This document shows, one piece after another, positions 15,201-30,287 of a DNA stretch of 64,000 nucleotides. Location of the stretch: assembly GCA_030562195.1 (NCBI GenBank), contig JAUJPP010000003.1, positions 10,695,398 through 10,759,397 on the forward strand, in the 5' to 3' direction. Within the stretch, counting starts at the first letter, position 1; each line of letters begins with the position of its first letter. This DNA is from Nipponacmea schrenckii. Its lineage: Eukaryota; Mollusca; Gastropoda; Lottiidae. The notes beneath the pieces are model-generated. The model saw nothing but the letters and a program-made list of their open reading frames with translations, was not told where the DNA came from and did not search any database. The translations under genes and the position numbers were made by a program.

Positions 15201-17526
15201 GGTTTCGGAATATTGATATTGTTTACGATTTGTGATCAACAATAAATATGCACATGCATCTTTGCAGAATTTTTTCGAAGCGAAACACATTGTTTCGATT
15301 AGTTAACACACAGGAAATATAAGTATCCAAGTCGTGATTTTAGAGTTTGGGCATAACGTGTTGCGGCAAGACATATTCTACAAGGATTTACGCATATCCT
15401 GCAATGTATATACTAGTATAAGTAATTTAAGTTTAGCAACACGATGCATGTGCATTATTATGGCTGACCGACTTTACCACAACATTTACCTCTGAAATAG
15501 GTAAACAATCCCATTTTCTTTGATTTGCTCAGTAATAGCTCTGCCAGTGCACATGCTTTGACACGGATACATTAAGATCTAATAGTTAAAGGTAGAGGTC
15601 TGAAACACCTTTTCATACAGTCAACAGCATACAAAACTTTATTCATGGTGAGACTAGACAAGCTACCTGATAAATAAAAACAGCTTTTTTCACCAGGAGA
15701 AAACACGATTGATGGTGAGATGACATAGTGAATTTCAACCTTGAAATGGCAACCTTACACCTTGTGTCATATATAATGATACCTTAGTGTGTCGACTTGA
15801 TGTTTTCTTCTTTCATAATTCAATCTGAACCGTGTAACATTATACTCTCTCTAACAAATAACATAGATGTAATGTTAGGGTTTTTAGACCTAGAATAATG
15901 AACTCTTCAAATATAATAGATGACTAAGAAACCTTTCAGACTTAGCTTATGGATTTCTAAACTCACACTTTGACCAGAAGTTAGAAGTTATGGACTTCTT
16001 TGTGGTTAAGGGAGGTAAAATTAATTGATAACGTCCTCATTTTGTTGAAGAGGGTTGAGAATTTTAACCAATAGCTTAAGGCTAGTCTACTTACTAGAAA
16101 AATTGTCTCTAACATTGTACTGATGGTTGTTAAAAATGTATATAACTAAAATTCGGTCACAAGGGTACCTATTTCTAGTTCCCCTTTTTTGTTGAATTTA
16201 AATTTAGCCGTTACAACATAGCTTTTTACGTGAATTTGTATTCCATATGCCATAAAAATTATCAAAAAATAACAAGGCGCCAAGGCAAACTGTATCTGCT
16301 TATCGATGAGTTGTTGAATTTCTAATTATACCTGCTAACCGTTTGGTCCAGGGTTCAATCCCGGAAAAGGTCAAGATAATACCTTCGGATTATTCTACCT
16401 GAATGGTTTGGAGGGGCAGACATGGAAAAGCGTCTTATTGTTCGGATGGGACAATAGAGCGAGGTTCCGTGTGCTGTGCGCATGATAGACAATTTTTTAT
16501 CAAAAAATGGTAGTTTAATGCCGCTGTCCTGGCAAAATTGCCTTCATTGCACACTGCATAGTGTTGTCCATCTTCATTTAAAACATAACCACACAGAACA
16601 ATATCTTTATATACCTTTCCTGTGAGCATTGTACTGACTACAGTCATCAAGAATATTTTTTATTATGCCAATGACATGACATACGTTTATTTCAGTACAC
16701 ATTCTGTATAAACCAGGGTGGAAGCTGGAAAAACTATACAAGCCTATCTGAACAAAAGATCTCTAGTTCTCGAAAACAGGTTCTTATCTGTAGCTTATAA
16801 TGAAGATGTTAAGGTTTTGAAAAGAGATTGAAATATTATTGATGTAGAAAAAGAGGTCAGAGGGCTATCAAGGCACTCATTACTTCATTTTAATCCCTTT
16901 TATTATCAATACATATTAATATTGCTTCATTACAGATTAGAGTCGTTAGATTAATCCCCAGGCTGTAGTCTCTGACATCAGGTCACTCCTCTTTATTACA
17001 AAATAATTCACCTGAACAGTGTTTTATTTCCAATTTAAAAACAACTTCTACAATAATCATTGCATTGGAAAAATTATTCATTACATTGAAGGACATGACT
17101 TTGTTCCACTCTTTGTATTATTATTACATTAAAGAGGGGCGGTAAGATAAAAGACAACCCTCATATTAACTAACTCATGTTTTGGTACAATTCTATTGTT
17201 CTGGAACCAATCTGTGGTTTAAATTTGTTTTCCCCCTGGGGTGCGAGTTGATCTTGAGAGTTAAGAGTAGGTCACGGATTCAAGTTTAAGCTGATAAACA
17301 CAAGAATTGCTGGTAATTAAAATTGATTTAATTATTCACCTGAACTGTTATTATATGAATAATGTGGCGGTCTAGGATAGAGAGATCGAACAGTCCATGC
17401 TGTGACACACTTGATTTATAGAATATCGCTGGAGTTCCCTGGGAATTTACCTCTTCTATTTTCGTTAAATTCATGCCTGTACAAAAAATGATATTGTGGG
17501 TGGCATGACTGTACTGTTCGAGATTT

Positions 17527-17539
17527 GGGGGGGGGGGGG
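17527..17539. repeat. Poly-G tract (G13)
   Basis: An uninterrupted run of 13 G in AT-rich DNA, useful as a polymorphic mononucleotide marker and a likely assembly or length-error spot. Confidence 0.9.
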
Positions 17540-20500
17540 ATTTTAACAGCAATTCCATTAAGAATATCGTTTGCTTTTACTGTTCTACCCATTTGTGCTA
17601 TCTGTCACCTGCGTGTGTCGTATTGTTGCGTTCATATATATTTAATTATACAGTATATATTGGATAGAAGATATTTTAATATTGTTATAGTTCATGTAGT
17701 TGTGAAAATTTACCTTTTCCCAGGGCACCTGAACCAAGTCATGACAATGGTTCAAATGATAAGGTCCCAAACGCTGACAAGGGATAAACGCTCGTTTTAC
17801 AAACCAAGGCAGGTCTTTACTTACAATACAAGAAATGAGGTGCATCATCCACATGTAATTACAGACTCATTTTGTATCTTACAAGTATTTCATTAGAATG
17901 AAGATTGATATCGTACCTAGTCCGCGACAATACAAGATGTTTCTAGTATATAGGCATGAACAACAGTAGCGAAGTTTACTTATCAAGTGGCTTAGTGTCC
18001 ATTGTTGGGAGATCTATGATATTCTGAATGCATATAACTACGGCTATATACTGGACAATGAGAAGTTATTTGAAATGCTATGCTAAACGATGTATAAAGA
18101 CAGATTTTAGATGTAAAAATTAACATATCTGTTAGAAGTAGTGGTATATCTTTCCACGTCATTTACTGTTAACAATCACTTAATATTTCATCTTTCTTGC
18201 AATCTCTTTCATATGAGATACTTCATAGTCAACCAAATTATATCGATGAGCTCAATCTGGGATTATTTTACATTGAATGTTTATGTGCGTTAGACCTACT
18301 GTAATAGACAAGACAGTGGCTCGAAATTTCAATATACGGTTTCTTAATTCGAAGGAATAAACATTTCTCTTGGAACCTCACAAAAATCAATAAACGGAAC
18401 TAAATTCTATGCTATTTCACTTTCAAAACGAAATCAAAATTCTCTTTTAATTATGAAATTATGATTGAATTCCACTTTTACCGGTAGTAATTTCAGTGTT
18501 TCGAGGAAGTTCTTAAAATGTAACAATAGCTTTAATAATTCGTTCAATTTCCTGTTACAAAGGTGGTGCTCTAGCAAACCTTACCGTCATGGTGAGTAAA
18601 TTGTGCACTGTATGTTGTAGGCGGGGTATGTTGGTGATATATAATGTTATATGAATATAATTAGTGTATATGTATACTTTATCCATATTATTAATCTCTA
18701 CAGATTATATATAATACCATACTATCATATTTTACTATCTCTTTAACACATCATTAAACTTTAAACAATTCTTTATCTTACTAGATAGTGATAGAGTTAC
18801 ATTTCATTCACATCATAAACATTAAGCTTATACTATCTTTACCATAACTTACAATACCTGAGGTTTATATTCTCAAATCTGCACATTTCGGTGCATTATC
18901 ATTTCTCGGAATTTACCACTCTGGTTTTATATTTTCATAAATGGTGGATGCTGAATGAAACTTATACAAATCATGCTGCAAAATGTATTGACAGCCAAGG
19001 TCTAAAGCCTTAGCACTCTTATCATAAAATGCTTTTGACAATGGTTGAGAAAAAGAAAAATTTGGTGGTTAGCTTATCGCACAAAATTTATTTGGTATAA
19101 TGCTTTATATTGTATTTCTGAATTCATAGAAGTACACATTCGGGCAAACTTTGTTCCATGCTGAGCGTAATCTATATGTGGTATTCTGTAAGGACAAAGA
19201 TTCAAAGGGACCATATCAATTATAAGAAATGTTATGAGTAAATAGGGTAAAAATGGGCCGGAATGTTATATAAATTAAATAACCCCCTTTTCCCTTTCCT
19301 CCGTAAGTCCACTATTGCTTCGTTAAGTACATTAGTGGGTGCATCATCTAATCCATCTTGAGTTATAAAAAGAACAACAAAGGGGTGAGATATATAACAA
19401 GTTCATTAAAACAAATCTGAACAATTCTTTCTTTTGATCTAATAAACCTGCTAAACAGATAATTTACGTCTTAATCAAACCTGTTTAACACTGGACAATA
19501 TCAACCGGATATAGGTAACAGTTACCAGAGAAACAGACAACCAAATCGAAGGCGTTTTGGTAGAAACGGAAATTACGTAGTTGGTGTATTATAGTTGGTG
19601 TAATATAAGAAACAATAGATTGATCAGATGGTCACCTCACATCAAAGGATATCGTATTGTAATCAGAGGTTATTTTATATGGAGTGCGGTTGAGTTGAAA
19701 CTAGAGTTTATTAGCACCTTGATGGACATTATTCAAGTAGTTGTATTCAACGTTTCAATATATGATAGATCGTCATTTATACAGTATAATTAAAAGATGC
19801 CGAAATTACTGGACGTTTGACTTGTTTAGAACATTGAGCATCAATTTACAACTTTTGTTGTTAAATAAAGTTGAATCTGATACGTTTCAAGTTATCATCG
19901 CGATCTTCAAACATATTGCTAAACTGATTTTATTGGGATACAAGACAATGTGAAAGGTTCTTCACAACCAATGTCACATCCCTGAAACGAGCATTTAATT
20001 TTGTTAACAGATACTTTAAGCAGATGCGTTTCTGGATGGACATTAAGGAAATTGCTCCCTATTATATCATATAATACAACGCATTCTTTTTAGTATAAAT
20101 TTAAAAATATATAATATATATTCTTGGGTCAAAAATTAACTTACTTAGTAGTAAAAATAAGGTGGACGTGCAAGACTCAAATACGCTCTACGGTTTCGAC
20201 CATATTCAAATAAGGTTGATAAACAATAAATTGATATTCATCTAAATAAAAATATTTGTTCCTTCGAAAATATTTACAAAAATACAAGGTTAAAACTTAT
20301 TTTCGCTTTATAATTGACTAGAAGGGGTTTATGTGAATATAAGCTGTTAAACAGTATCTGAAAACTGATATAACCGCAATCCATCCTCCATCCATCCTAG
20401 TCATAAAATACTTGAATAATTTGATTCTTATTGACCCTTATATCAACTGCAAAACAATTTTTAAAAGGTGTGGAAAACACGAAGAAATTTCATGGATCAA

Positions 20501-20563
20501 AGCACAATATTACTTACATAAATATCTCCCAGTTTGAGTTCAGTTTAAACCAACCATAACTAG

Positions 20564-20608
20564 AAAATTAACCATGAAACATTCATAAAATTAACCATGA
20601 AACATTCA
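20564..20608. repeat. Exact short tandem duplication, 23-bp unit
   Basis: AAAATTAACCATGAAACATT begins at 20564 and again at 20587 with no differences, so this is a recent small slippage or duplication event in non-coding DNA. Confidence 0.85.
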
Positions 20609-23600
20609 ATTCAAAATTGGCCAACTCACCAATGACCCGATATTGTTTAATGTATCAGAAAGACAAGGCAGTGATTTGTAAATAATACACAACAAATAAA
20701 AATAAGTACTATAGGTAAATAAGATCAAATATAAGGTTCAAGTGGTATTGTTAGTATGTATAAAAAGTGTTTAATAAGTATAATTATACCGTGATAAGAT
20801 GTCTGGTATAATTTGATTGTTTAAGGTTAGTAAACTAGACATTTCTTTAATTTCCCTGTCAGGTAGAAAGTCTGAAGAGTCTCTTGTCCCACCTTAATAT
20901 TTCACAATCAAATAAATAAATACATAAAACTACATGTTGACAAATTATTTTCAATGACCCTTTCTACCCATAACTTATAATTATATACAATAGTAACATG
21001 GTAGAAAATTAGTCCTTTACAGATCTACCATTATATACTAATACTTGTTGATCCTTTACATTTCTTTCATAATTATACCTTCTCCTATTTACACCTTTAA
21101 TTATATATCTATGTACATATATACCCACCCTGGTATCAGATGATATACCACAAACCAATTTACCAATTGCTGATTGCAAATCTCATGAAATGAACTTCCG
21201 GCGTGACACTAGTCCCTGCTAATCCAGCAGTTAATCTACAAGTCAATTGAAATGAAAGAAAACGTTGACCCATCGTCTATAGTTAAAGTTATTGAGTGGC
21301 GACAACAGAGGATGTTTGTATCAAATAACAATTTATTGTCACAATTAAAGGTAAAAATACGATTTTTCTGCAATTTTCGACTTATAATTGGTAAAGAAAC
21401 ACCAGATCTAATGGCCTGTATACCAGAACATTATTTATGTTAACCAAAACAATACACCACGAAATACTTTCAGAGATACATACTTCTTATTTCTCATGCA
21501 TAAACATTATGTTGCCGTTTGATGGCGCTACTTAACAGAAAATGTATTGGTCCCTCAATAATGTAAAATCAGATACCTGATACCTTGTACGTTCTAACAA
21601 ACTACACATAATTTACATTCGAGTAAACTGTTTTTGTTATCAATTACGAGTAATTCATCGGAAGAAATTCAATATTCTTCCTCCTTAAGGATTCCGTATG
21701 ATCTGAAGCCAAAAATTAGGTAGGGTATAACAAGATTCAAATTTAGTTATGCAAAATGTCCAAATATCTTCAGAAATCTTTGGAGAAACATTATATGCTA
21801 TTCCTATTTTATTTCTTGTAAGTTTGATAATCGGAAACGGTTTTGATGATATTTGCGTTATAAATCATTCATACATGAGTTTGTAAGAGGGATAGCACCG
21901 TTGAATAAATACATAATGTATAGTGGTGACGGTGATAAATGCAGATTTTATGATGTTGTTGAAACCCTACTTGAATATTGAACAAACAGCTAAGAATTGA
22001 ATGTAGTTTCTAGTGATTAATATATTTCACCTGGTAGAAAACCTAACAATAGATACATGTTTAATTAATAGCATGTCAATTCAATATTACTACTGAACAA
22101 TAGTCTGAAATTTCACACGCCGTAAGGAGAAAACACGAGACCTGTGACATCATTAAGGTCAGATTTATAGTCGGCCATATTAGGAAGGACTGGAGTAAAA
22201 TGTTAAAATACATTGTGTGATAATATCACATTGACAAATCACTAGTGGACAGTCAGACAATATCGCTCAGTAAATTACAAAGCGATGTGCAGTAGTGAAC
22301 AATACTAATCTGGAACACCAAACGAGTTGTTGAATTGGGTTGAGGTATAATGATCACATTGTAAGACAACTGCTGTGAGAAACTGATACAATTCCAGCAG
22401 AAACATCAAATTAAGATTTTATTGCAAACCCTGTTCAAATTTCAATAAATTTATGATTGTTAGTGTATCAACCAGCAATAAAAGATTTATCAATAATAAT
22501 ACTAATATGATCTGATGATAACCAACACTAATCGTACCGTCCATTTAATACCCTTCTCTCATATTATGCACCGCCCTTTTCAACAATAAACTAAGTCCAA
22601 TAATTATGTACAATCCTTTGGATCGGCCATTGCACATGTAGATCGGATGAAATATTGTAAAGAAGAAAATATTCACACCGATATACCTTCCGTTTTATTC
22701 ATAGAATTTGTATGTCTTACATTCAATGCTCTTTTAAGTTTGATTTTTCCTCCTATTTAAGAGATTTGCAAACTAGTTAAATTAATATCATATTTTCCCA
22801 TGTATATATAGCTTGAATTCATCATGTAAGATATTTTATTTTCATCTGAAGAAATTCAGTGCGGAATCTCCGTGCAGATGCTTGTTTCTCGCTACCGAAT
22901 GAACATTAATTTAGGACTTCTTCACAACTTAAAATTGAAAACAATGAAATCGTTATTCAATTATTTGAAAAAAATGCAACCAGCCTCTAAGGTTCTCACA
23001 CCCACACTTATACCTTCTTTAACATATTGACATTGTTTCATTATTTAACCACAATTTCATTTTGGATATTTACCTATAAAATGTAGAGATTACGTAACAG
23101 AAGCTAGTGAATACGTTTAATATTGTGAACAGTATAATTTAAACGTTGATTAAGAATGATTAGAGATGGCGAACGTGATTCAAATAATGTGAAACCTCAA
23201 GTGGACGACGAGAATGCTTCTAAAACAAAATGACATTTCTATCTGTAGTATTGTAAAAACTTGAGAGTTTTAAACAATATAAATGAGACGCGTGCCTCTA
23301 CAATCTCTAATCTTCAAATAAAATCTAAGTAAATAAAGTAATTATTGTTCAAGATAAAGATTTCACTTTATTGATTCAGTTGGCAGTGTTGAACTTAGTG
23401 AATGGGCATATCTTGGTGATATAGTGCATTAAGTTTCTAGAGAAGCTACCACTGAAACAAGATCACCAAAAAAAATTTTACCAGTACGACAGCTAAATAC
23501 AGGCAAATCATCTTTTGTAAAATAAAAAAATCCCATAAGTGACCACTTCCGGCCTATATATTTTGAGAAAAAGGATTGGAACCTCGCTGTGTTCCTTGGA

Positions 23601-26370
23601 AATAACCTTCCGAGTAACAGCTCGTCAGCACCTCGTTTGGTATGTTTTAAGGTACCGCCAGGATCCTCTATTCGCCCATAAAGGTGGAGATTATTAGCCT
23701 TGAAACATCTTTCATGTTCACATGTTGTCTGAACGCTGTATTTAAGAGAGGGTACAAGCTTCATTAAGAACGTATAGGTTTTCTACACTGTAATAAAGCT
23801 CTGGAATATCAAAAACTTTTATCGCTTTTCCATTAACTTTCAAAAAATCTCATCAGAAACGTCAGTCAATTCTTCTTAAACGTCACTTTACTTATGGTAA
23901 CTCAATACTTCCTTTAAATACGCTCTGTTGCGTTTAGCGTGAATATATTTAGGCTTATTGTCCTGTACATTCCAGTGTAGTGTTTTCTTACTGGCCAAAG
24001 GCATGATGTTCGCCTTGAGTTAACGGTCAGATCACAACAAGGTGGTCTAAACATCACTCAATGTTTCCCTTGTGAAAAAAGTGACAGTTTTAATGCAGAA
24101 CATTAAGAAGTAATACACCGACCGGATCTTGCCTTCATCTTTCATTTAACCAACTATCAAATAGTATGTATGCGCTTGAAAAGCATCTTTGACACAAGAA
24201 ACAAATATAACACTGTATAACAATATCTTATCCTAATGTCGGTTGTGTTGAGAATTGCAAGTAATGGAACTCTTGTATAACCATCATGGAAGCTATCTTC
24301 GGTTCCAGACCCTGAAGATAGAGTACAGCTTGAAATTTCTTACACGTGTAGCAATTGTATATTAGAATTGTTAAAATATCTATGGACAAATGCTTCACAT
24401 CTTAGGACGATGCATTTTACCGTGTGACAATGATCACTAACTTTACTTGTGTTCAGATCTAAGCATAAAATTATAGAGTTGGCGGTATTTATAAAACGAG
24501 TTTAAATTTTAACGAGTATATAGTGTTAATCTATAAATTAGGTGTTAGGGTCAACATAATCTTAATGTGTTACACTAGTTTATTTACTGGTAAGAAGGGG
24601 ATTTGAAGACAGAGGTCTACTTCAGGCTAATGTATCTACTTTCGCCATCCATTATTCTTCGGTATGATCTGGACAATACTAGACATTGGCCTTGTATAAT
24701 TATTTAGTTATTTATTGGTTTATCCAATAACTTTATTTGATTTATCTATGCACGGAAATCTCTATATTGACCATAATGTATCTATGCCTTTATATTTGAT
24801 GGAAAACAACAATCTCATCATAAAATCGCCATGATCATAATGGTGGTCATGGGTTCTGGTGAACATTAGAGCTACCTTAGCGATATTAAAAGTATGGCAC
24901 ATTTACACCATCACCAAGCATAATACATTTAATGTATCACTATATTGAAAGCATAGTACAACCTTACAGTCCTAGGACACATATAAAGTATATAGCAGTG
25001 TAAAAATAATCACTTGAATATGTAATTCGTACATTTTTAGAAAGGTAAGAGTAAAAGTCCTTTCATTTTAAAAGAGACAAAAAGGTTCGGATCCAGGGTT
25101 CTAGACCTTTAAGTTCGGTTATATGCAGAAAAGATATTATATCCACTTTACACATTACCCTCTAGCATGCATCTCAAGATGAAAACTGTACCCATCCTTT
25201 AAATCATTTTATCAGCTTGTGCTCTTAGTGTGGTAATGGCTAGATTTCATTATTTCAAATGATTAGATCTTGGTAAAATATCGATAAAAGATGAATGAAG
25301 ATACTGTGAATGTTATAAGGTGTAATAAGGGATACCAGTAGTATAATGTAACATATAATAAGAAACTGGTATAATCGGATAAGCCATAGATTATAACTAG
25401 TGGTATACTATAAAAGTAATCAAAACTACAGTGGTATATTATTAAATACTTTACAACTTAATGGTAATATCATTTATTCAGTTTATTCGGTACAGATATC
25501 AATATATATGTTTCTCAAAGTAAATCTATTATTTCAATGTAGATGTTTTTACACTTTACTAGCGAAAGGGGGTTATTATATCATCGCTGTCTTCTATATG
25601 AAACTAAATGACAAGGCATGCGTTAGCAAGACACTCCACCAGGAACCATTTGCATTTCATTGTGAATAGTTTTTCGTTGATCTGAATTTGTCTACGCAGT
25701 GGTTATATCATTAGCAAACTGGGGATCATAAAGAGACCCTCTTGATAAAGATAATTCGTTTAAGAACAACTATGTATGTTAAGATTTTTCATTTTTGTAA
25801 TAATGAAATATATCAATCTTCAACCATATTACAAAGGCGAAATTGGAAACCAGAGAGAAAGTCGAGACAGATTTCCGAAGTAACAATAAATCACCTTTCA
25901 GTAAAATGTTATTTGGATCTTTTTAATTATATTACTACAAATTAGAGAAGACTTTTAAATACAAAAACGTCTTTATGAACCACCAATTTAAAGTTTTATG
26001 CAATATTTCGACGTATTTCTTTGTTTAAGTATCGTACTTATAATTGCTAAAGCCATTTCGTTACTTTTATAGTAAATCAGTATACATTGTATACGTAAGT
26101 AATGTACTTTATAAAACATCCAGCTCAACTTATTCTTATGTGTATTTTTATTCGTTACGAAATATTCTCCTTATATCATATAATGAAATCTGGTAGGACA
26201 GCTGTATCTATCCAACACCATGACCATTTTCAGTGGAGACTTGAATATATATTACAAAAATAATCTGGTCCTCTCTAAACCATATGTTACCAAATTAAGT
26301 TATATGAACAGAAGGTAACTGTATAAGAGGCTCTACACCCCAATCGACTACTTTGAGGAAATTTTAGTTG

Positions 26371-26390
26371 TTTTTTTTTGGGGGGGGGGG
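26371..26390. repeat. T9-G11 homopolymer junction
   Basis: Nine T followed directly by eleven G. Such runs are prone to slippage and sequencing error. No function is inferred. Confidence 0.9.
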
Positions 26391-29199
26391 TGAATCAAGT
26401 TTTCTATATTTAGGTACAATTGTAACATGTGGTTGATCGAGATTGTCATTGTTCTGTATCTTAAATTTTATGCCGTAGATGTCTTAAAAATTGGGTTTAT
26501 GGAAACAATTTTTCAATCCTTTGAAATTGCCTCTCCTCTTAGTCTAAAAATATAGATTTTAAATATTACCTTCCATTTGTGTTAATGAATATTAACTGTT
26601 TTTTAGAAGAAGTCTACGTATACAATATCATACACTGCCTGTCTTTATGTACTGTTGTGAACATTACAATTTTTCTTCTTGTTAAATTAGTGAATACATG
26701 TATCAAATTGTTCGGTTTGATATCCTGCATTGGCGATTTTCTTTGCCTTTTTGAAAAAAATATATTTTTCATAGGTTTATATCTTTCTTTATACATTGTA
26801 AAATATAATGGAAATAATAAAATAAACTTGTGATATATGGCAAATCTGTGGGTATGAACTCAAGCTGTTTAAAGGGCAATTTCCGTGAAAATCAACAGTT
26901 GTTGATATCTCATTTATAGGTGATCGGAAACTTTAATCCAATAAGATAAGAGTAGACCGCAATAGTGCATCTCTTTCATCTTTTTATTGTGCTGGTTGAG
27001 TGAAATATGTCTTCCGGTAAGTGTTTTATATTTGAAATAACTTGGTTGAAAGTTTTAGTGCCATTAATTATTCAGTCCATTAGTTTTAAATATAACTTGA
27101 TAATCTGTTCTTAGCAATCACTGACTCGGTTAATTTACAATAGAAATATACTTGAAGGTAAAATCAACACTCTTCAAGTATTGTTGATGATTGAGACAAC
27201 CTCTCGGAAATATCACTCAAAAATATCCTCTTTCATTCAATATCTTATTCTCGTTTACTAAATCATTTTTCATCTTTTCTGAATATCAAATAATTTCCTA
27301 TTTCATCAAGTGTCATATAAGAACAATAGAAGGAGTTAGGAGAAGAGTTTGAAAGGTTTCCAAACCTCTGACGGATAACTCTTGACACGCTGGACAACGC
27401 TTTGGTCATAATGTCCGATACAAGTGTCCATCATTCGTGATGTATTGAATAGATGAAACTGACCGTACATGTTCAGGCACCATGGGAAATGGTCAGTTGT
27501 TTGTTGACCAGGTAAGCGGGGTGAAAGTTGGCATATAAGTGGGAGGAGATGTATTGTCTAATTTAAAAGGAGATGACCATTAGATATTAACGTTTGACCT
27601 CACCACTCCTCGCAAATTCTCAGAACAAGAAAAATATCTTAGCACTTATTTCTACCAATGTTCACAATGAATTATGAATTAATCTGTTGAGTATTGTATG
27701 TTCATTAAGCGTGATGATTTTATTATGTCTGAATACAGTGAACATTGACATCATCATGTTTAACTGTGAACTCTTTTATTTGAACACATGTTCAATTTAA
27801 CTCAATTTTAACGATATTATTACATGTGTTCCAGAATCAATTATAAATATGGATTATTTTTATTTTTACATTCTGTGCCTAAAATAGAAGTAATATAATG
27901 AACATTTTATCGCGAGCACTCTTTCCGTTTATGTTGTTCCAGGTAGGTCAATATAAACCTATAGTTTTTTCCTGCACGTCCATTACCCTCGCCTGTCACA
28001 GTGATGTTTCAATAAGCTTCCACACATAACAGTATGAGCACGCGAAAGATTCTCCAACAACTGAAAACCGAGAGAGTGTAGCCCAATATCGCTACTATAG
28101 CAATGTCACCCAATGGCTTCTGTTATATTCGCCTATAGCTGATTCCACAAAAAAGTATGATATTCACCCTTTACGTAAAATATATTCTGGCTCAGCTGGT
28201 CTTATCCGTGTATGGGTCTAAATCAAGTGATAAACTGCATTCCATTGTAGAAAGTTGTCAAATAAAAAATGATATGCCGGCTTTATTATCACCTTTCATC
28301 AAGCATAAAGTTATGAAAAACTATGATGATCTCTGTTAGAAATTAGATACAGTGACACTAATCCCAATTTATAATCCTTTACAAAGCACAACAAATTTAA
28401 ACCTGAAAAACTGAGAAGCATTAGCGACATGTCCTGGGGTGAGAAATTAACTAGACACAAAGTCAGGCATCAAGCCACATGGTTAATATACAAATACAAA
28501 TTATTAGTCTTGATATACACCTAATTATAATATGTATATGATTTTCTTGACACGCTCTGACATGTTAATTTGTATAGGAAATATTTCAATATAGATATAA
28601 ATTAAAACATCAATACTCTATGATTTACTGTTGCACCAAGCGAGTTTGTTTATTATTTATTTATGTTGAAAGAGTTACCACCTACTTACAATATATAATG
28701 AATATATTTCAACATATTAATAAAGATGTCACTTACAGATAATTCAATAGATTCACACAAAAAATCATTATCTAGTTTGAATAACATTAGAACCCTTGAT
28801 TGAATTTAAATCCCTAAAAATGTGAGAAATTTAGAAAATTAGTCATTTTTTAAATGTCATTTGGTGCTTTATACCTCTAATATTTCGGCTTCAGTTGTAT
28901 ATGTTCTTTAACTGAATAACATAAAATTGACTTAAAGTTGATTCTGATTTCATCTTATTGTACTGACATACGAATTTCTTTTACAACTACTGCTTCTACA
29001 TTATTTTGCATGAAAATTCAGGCAGTGCTCTTAATCGGTCAATTCTTCTGACCTTTCCTGCGTACTGGTGATGTTTACTTATATCAATAACTATCACTAG
29101 TGTAATTGGTGGACTGTTAGTTCTGTACTTTAGAATCGTTAGACAATCGTCAGTGATTCCCTGTAATTTCGACAACATTCTACATTTACTTTGATTCTA

Positions 29200-29320
29200 C
29201 AGGACTTTCAATATAAAAGTATTTTTTTTTTATTCTGGGGTCTTTCAATATTAAAGACAACTTCAACCTATGATTCTTGAGGTCTTTCAATATCTAAGTA
29301 ATTTTTTGATTCTTTTAATA
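29200..29320. repeat. Three degenerate units of about 40 bp
   Basis: Three successive segments contain (G/A)(G/A)ACTTTCAATAT- or GGTCTTTCAATAT-like cores near 29203, 29240 and 29280. Each is followed by (T/C)(A/T)AAG and a T-rich end. The pattern suggests a small, decaying tandem repeat. Confidence 0.5.
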
Positions 29321-30265
29321 TTTCACACATCTTTTGCATATGATTCTCGTAATTCTGTTTTACAAATCCCTCCCATGTGACGCTGGAGATTCTTTAATTC
29401 TGGTATAGTCAATTCTCCCTGGTGAATCAGACGGTATTTCATTTCTATAGTCAATTTTCCCTTGTGGTGTTTCATACAAACCAGGCTGTGTGTGGTAGAC
29501 ACATTAAATAATATTATTATAATTTTACTAGTAATTATCAAGTATTGAAGTGATTTAAACCTGTAAAGAACTGTAATGATAATTATCTACTTGAGGTATG
29601 ATTACTCTATTTAAACACTAGTTTCCACAGATAAGTTTATTTGTGAAGTTTTCTATTAGTGTTTATTCACCTTCTTCAACTAAAATAAATAAATAAAGTG
29701 ATAATGATAAAGGACGTGGTCAATCAGGTTTTGTCCACATTGGTGTGAAAATGATGTGTCCAGACAAAAATCGGTTAAAGATTGACCAATATGAGTATGT
29801 GTTCTAACCACTGACACTCGAATAGCCATTGTCCACTCATCACCTTAGGACATTCATATGACATGATTATATGTCTACTGGCAGGTACCAGGGTGGCATT
29901 AAATATTAATTCAGAGAAAATTATAACTTTCACATCTTAATTAGCACCTCTAAAATTCGAGAATTTGACAAATTTCTAATGTAGTCGCCAGACATACTGT
30001 TTTTAGGTTAACTAAAGTTAATCACATGCTGAGAATTTTTAAAAGTGAAAATTCTTCTGAAAAGATAAGATATCCTACAGTTAATGTCATGCGTAAATTT
30101 TGGTCAATAGCCTTTTCCTTACTTTCTTATTGAAAAAATCTATTTAGAAAGGCAACCGTATTTGAGGAACTTTGTTTGGATAAATAATAACATGCTAGAC
30201 GAAAGGTCTAACTTGCGTCCAATGTCCAATTTAAGGTAAAACAAATCATATAGCCTGTTAGATCA

Positions 30266-30287
30266 TTTTTTTTTTTTTTTTTTTTTT
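30266..30287. repeat. Poly-T tract (T22)
   Basis: Twenty-two consecutive T, equal to a poly-A on the minus strand. A retroposon tail was considered, but the DNA upstream on the minus strand shows no gene-like or SINE-like body that I can recognise. Confidence 0.85.
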
